Assembly (NCBI RefSeq): GCF_030547685.1
Contig: NZ_JAUOQM010000048.1
Location: 280,358-344,357, forward strand
DNA from: Gilvimarinus sp. 2_MG-2023
GTDB lineage: Bacteria; Pseudomonadota; Gammaproteobacteria; Pseudomonadales; Cellvibrionaceae
Reading direction: 5' to 3'
DNA length: 64,000 bases
Shown here: positions 61,288 to 64,000 of the stretch, piece after piece
Layout: every line of letters begins with the position of its first letter
Position numbering within the stretch: the stretch's first letter is position 1
Program-made: the position numbers and the translations under genes
Notes under the pieces: model-generated
Databases searched by the model: none
What the model saw: only the letters and a program-made list of their open reading frames with translations
What the model was told of the DNA's origin: nothing

Positions 61288-64000
61288 CTAAATAGAATTA
61301 ATTAAGGTATCAAACAGGTCACGTGCCACAGTAATCACACGTGCATTGGCACTATAAACCTGCTCAAACTTAATCAAATTAGCCGCCTCTTCATCCAAAT
61401 TAACCCCTGAGATACTGTCTCGCAGACTTTGGGTTTGCTCCAGCAAGTCTTTCGCCGCACTGGCATTAGTGCTGGAGAGGTTGCTCTTGGTGCCAATATC
61501 TTCCACCAGTCGACCGTAGGCTTCAGCAAAGCTTAAGCCACCATCATCGATGGTTCCAGCCGTTTCCAACTCGGCAAATTTCAATCCGTTGCGGTTGTCA
61601 TTACTTGCATCGGCATTGAAGTCTATAGTGAATGTATCGCCCGCTTGTGGCTGACCTTTAATCGTAACCTGAAAACCTAAGTAATTTGATTGTACAAAGT
61701 CTTCTGCCGTTGTATCTCCTAACAGAGGGCTTTCACTTGACGCGCTGATTAACTCAATGCCATCTGACATGGCAATATCCATGCGCCCACCGACAGTGAT
61801 AGCATTGTCTGCGCCAGCGTTGAGCGCCTGATCGAGCCCACCCACTCCGTCGCTGACATCAATAGTGTCGCCGGGTGCGCCATCCAGTCGGATGTCCAAA
61901 TTTACGCCACTAGATGCTGCCACAAATAATTGCGGCTGACCGCCACTTCCCGTTGTAATACTCGCGTTAACACCTTTCGCCACTAACGCAGGATTGGCAT
62001 TAATTTGCTCAGCAATATATTGATAAAAGCCAAGCTCATCAGTATTTGGGTCCGGTACGCCTGACGCTATTAATGCGCCATCGTACTCAACCAAATCCTC
62101 TCCGTTAATCTGTAACTGCAAAGGGTTGGTGAATGTGGTGCTAATACCACTAATACTAGCGGTAGTATGTGCATTGACGGTAACACCAGCGATACCACTG
62201 AGCAAAGACGCTGTTTGTTCAGCTGACGCATTGGGCGCGGTGAGCACGACCTGTTCCTGTCTAAGGCCGGTGTCTGGATCAGTGCTAACAAAAGTATAAC
62301 GCTCGGCAGGGTATTGATTCGGCTGTGCCGGACCGACCATCCCCAGAGCTTCAGGCACACGACTCCCCAAGCCCGTTGTAAACCCATCTCCCGCCACTAA
62401 AGTTGAGCCAGGATCTGTAGCAAATACGGAATTTTCCAAATTAGGGGTAAATTCCATATTGTTCATCGGTGGATTAAGTGGTACAGGATAAGCGGGGTTA
62501 GAGTTATCTAATACCTCATAGGTCGTCTCTGAGGTGAAGCGTATTACTAAAGGAGGGCTAAGCTCCCCCGCACTCGCAAACATCGGTAACGTATTGCCCT
62601 CGGCGTCAGTGACTTGCATCAGCTCACCGGCACTCACAAGCCCGCTGCCTGCATTACCAGACGATGTACCCGTACGTATAGGCGATGCTAACGCTATGTC
62701 CTCGGGGCGAGTCAATAAGGTTTCAATATCCCGAGCGCCATTTGCAGTCGGCTGTATCGTAAATTTATCTCCAGCCTGGAAAGAACCGGACACCAAATTA
62801 ACACTAATACCATCAAAACTAATTTCCGCGGGATAGGCTCCAGGCAATAAACCCTGAGCAACGATTTCATTATCATCTTTGCGAGTAATAACGTAGTTTT
62901 TTGACCCTGTGGGAATCTTCAATTCGTAATCGCTAGTGGTTAGCTGGCTTATATCGTCAATAGTGACGCTGATTTGCCGATCGGACGGCGCTGCATTATC
63001 ACCATGAAGTACTCGATCAGCTGCTAGAGAGGGATCATTAATATCGACGAACAAATTCGCACCATAGTCACCATCCAGGTCTAGGCCTTGCTGCTGCAAC
63101 TGATTAAATTCTTCGGTTAGCGCTAGGGCAACCCGACCGAGCTCATTTTTGGCAGGCTGCAATACATCACTGCGAAAGTTTAATAACCCGCCTAATTTGC
63201 CACCGTTGATTTGGCTAGTCACATCCGCAGTTTGTGACCCATTTTGAAGCTGAACTTGCCCCTGCTCGTCCACCGAAAAACTACCGACATTAGTACCAAC
63301 TACCAGAGCCTGGCCGCTGGCAATATAGACATTCATCTGTCCATTCCCAGAGTCAACCGATTGAATGTCAATAAGTTCCGACAACTGCAACAACGCTTCA
63401 TCGCGCTTATCAAGCAAATCATTGGGCATAGCAGAAGCCCCACCGACTTTATTGAGTTGATTATTTATATCGGCAATGGACTGAGCAAGAGAGGTCACCT
63501 GTTTGGTAACGGTCTTAACCTCGATATTGATATCAGTTTGCAGGTCATGTAAACGATCATAAATTTGATTAAAGCGCAGTGCTACACTTTCAGCTTGGTC
63601 GACGAATAATTGCCGTGCCGGAGTAGAAGAAGGCTCATCCGCGGCATTTTGCACCGCAGAGAAAAAATCCTGCAAAGCGCCGGACAGGCCACTGCTACTA
63701 TCGGCAAAAAGACTGTCAATTTTTCCTATATTTACGTTGTAAGTTTCAATCTGTCCATACGCGGAGGTATCCAAGCGCAGTTGACCATTCACAAACTGAT
63801 CAACGACCCGCTCAATGGATGTGGTGCTTACGCCACTGCCAAGAAAACCAGCAGAGCCGATACTTTGTTCCGGACGTGTGGTGTATTCAACTTGCTGGCG
63901 GCTGTACCCCTCTGTATTCGCATTTGAGATATTGTGCCCTGCGGTTCGCAGGGCATTTTGGCTCGCCTGCAGGCCGGAAATTGCGTTGGATAAGATACCG
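61288..64000 (-). CDS. flgK: Flagellar hook-associated protein FlgK (start beyond the window)
   Basis: FlgK forms the first junction ring. The reading frame is open to the right edge: 69 codons upstream of 63792 encode the typical FlgK N-terminus (NAISGLQASQNALRTAGHN, NTEGYSRQQVEYTTRP), so only a few residues are missing. At least 903 residues are visible, against 547 in E. coli. The conserved C-terminus is VNLDEEAANLIKFEQVYSANARVI and LFDTLINSI. The extra 350 or so residues lie in the centre (about 350-750 counted from the visible start). Confidence 0.95.
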   Translation of the reverse strand, partial: GILSNAISGLQASQNALRTAGHNISNANTEGYSRQQVEYTTRPEQSIGSAGFLGSGVSTTSIERVVDQFVNGQLRLDTSAYGQIETYNVNIGKIDSLFADSSSGLSGALQDFFSAVQNAADEPSSTPARQLFVDQAESVALRFNQIYDRLHDLQTDINIEVKTVTKQVTSLAQSIADINNQLNKVGGASAMPNDLLDKRDEALLQLSELIDIQSVDSGNGQMNVYIASGQALVVGTNVGSFSVDEQGQVQLQNGSQTADVTSQINGGKLGGLLNFRSDVLQPAKNELGRVALALTEEFNQLQQQGLDLDGDYGANLFVDINDPSLAADRVLHGDNAAPSDRQISVTIDDISQLTTSDYELKIPTGSKNYVITRKDDNEIVAQGLLPGAYPAEISFDGISVNLVSGSFQAGDKFTIQPTANGARDIETLLTRPEDIALASPIRTGTSSGNAGSGLVSAGELMQVTDAEGNTLPMFASAGELSPPLVIRFTSETTYEVLDNSNPAYPVPLNPPMNNMEFTPNLENSVFATDPGSTLVAGDGFTTGLGSRVPEALGMVGPAQPNQYPAERYTFVSTDPDTGLRQEQVVLTAPNASAEQTASLLSGIAGVTVNAHTTASISGISTTFTNPLQLQINGEDLVEYDGALIASGVPDPNTDELGFYQYIAEQINANPALVAKGVNASITTGSGGQPQLFVAASSGVNLDIRLDGAPGDTIDVSDGVGGLDQALNAGADNAITVGGRMDIAMSDGIELISASSESPLLGDTTAEDFVQSNYLGFQVTIKGQPQAGDTFTIDFNADASNDNRNGLKFAELETAGTIDDGGLSFAEAYGRLVEDIGTKSNLSSTNASAAKDLLEQTQSLRDSISGVNLDEEAANLIKFEQVYSANARVITVARDLFDTLINSI

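Noticed and set aside
61288-63792. FlgK as an N-terminally truncated pseudogene
   Set aside because: The first methionine shown at 63792 is an internal GTG; the frame continues to the window edge and encodes a normal FlgK N-terminus.

Overview
The window comes from the chromosome of a polarly flagellated gammaproteobacterium. Gene content and order match the Pseudomonas-type layout (fleQ, fleSR, fliEFGHIJ, fliKLMNOPQR, flhBA, flhF, fleN, fliA, cheYZAB, motCD, a ParA-type ATPase, cheW; and mtaD-ubiG-mupP-yciK diverging from gyrA). The moderate GC content, the differences from Pseudomonas around cmk-rpsA, and the large filament proteins suggest a marine relative such as a cellvibrionad. That placement is inference; no 16S rRNA gene or other decisive marker is present.

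Layout. Positions 1-13919 (minus strand) hold housekeeping genes: gyrA, pheA, tyrA, cysD, cysN, a small secreted helix-hairpin-helix protein, pyrF, cmk, manB, galU and rpsA. Hairpin terminators follow cysN, the helix-hairpin-helix gene and galU, and one palindrome lies past rpsA at the window edge. Positions 14161-17691 (the only plus-strand genes I accept with confidence) are mtaD, ubiG, mupP and yciK. From 17780 to the right edge everything is flagellar or chemotaxis DNA on the minus strand. Read in the direction of transcription, it runs: flgK (cut by the edge), flgL, a small unknown gene, fliC, flaG, fliD, fliS, a fliT-like gene, a second fliS, fleQ, fleS, fleR, fliEFGHIJ, an anti-sigma-factor control module (hsbA, hsbR, hptB), fliK, fliLMNOPQR-flhB, flhA-flhF-fleN-fliA, cheY-cheZ-cheA-cheB-motC-motD, parC-parP-cheW and a DUF2802 gene.

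How the parts work together. FleQ is expected to switch on the RpoN-dependent class. I find good -24/-12 sites before fleS, fliE, fliK and fliL, a good one before parC, and a weaker one before flhA. FliA (sigma-28) should then drive the late genes, and clear TAAA-N15-CCGATAA-type promoters lie before fliC and fliD. HsbA, HsbR and HptB probably tie FlgM/FliA activity to a phosphorelay. FlhF and FleN set the place and number of flagella, and ParC/ParP place the chemosensory array at the pole. Two stator genes (motC, motD) sit in the chemotaxis operon.

Most of the window is well-known biology and I see no mobile element, CRISPR array, phage gene or defence system. The most interesting signals are: four FliM-like peptide repeats in the CheA linker where a P2 domain would normally be; unusually large FlgK, FlgL, FliD and FliC proteins that appear to share one kind of inserted beta-rich module; an RpoN-type promoter dedicated to the polar array genes; a near-perfect 43-nt hairpin without a T-tract between fliK and fliL; and four perfect 10-bp tandem repeats in the rpsA leader.
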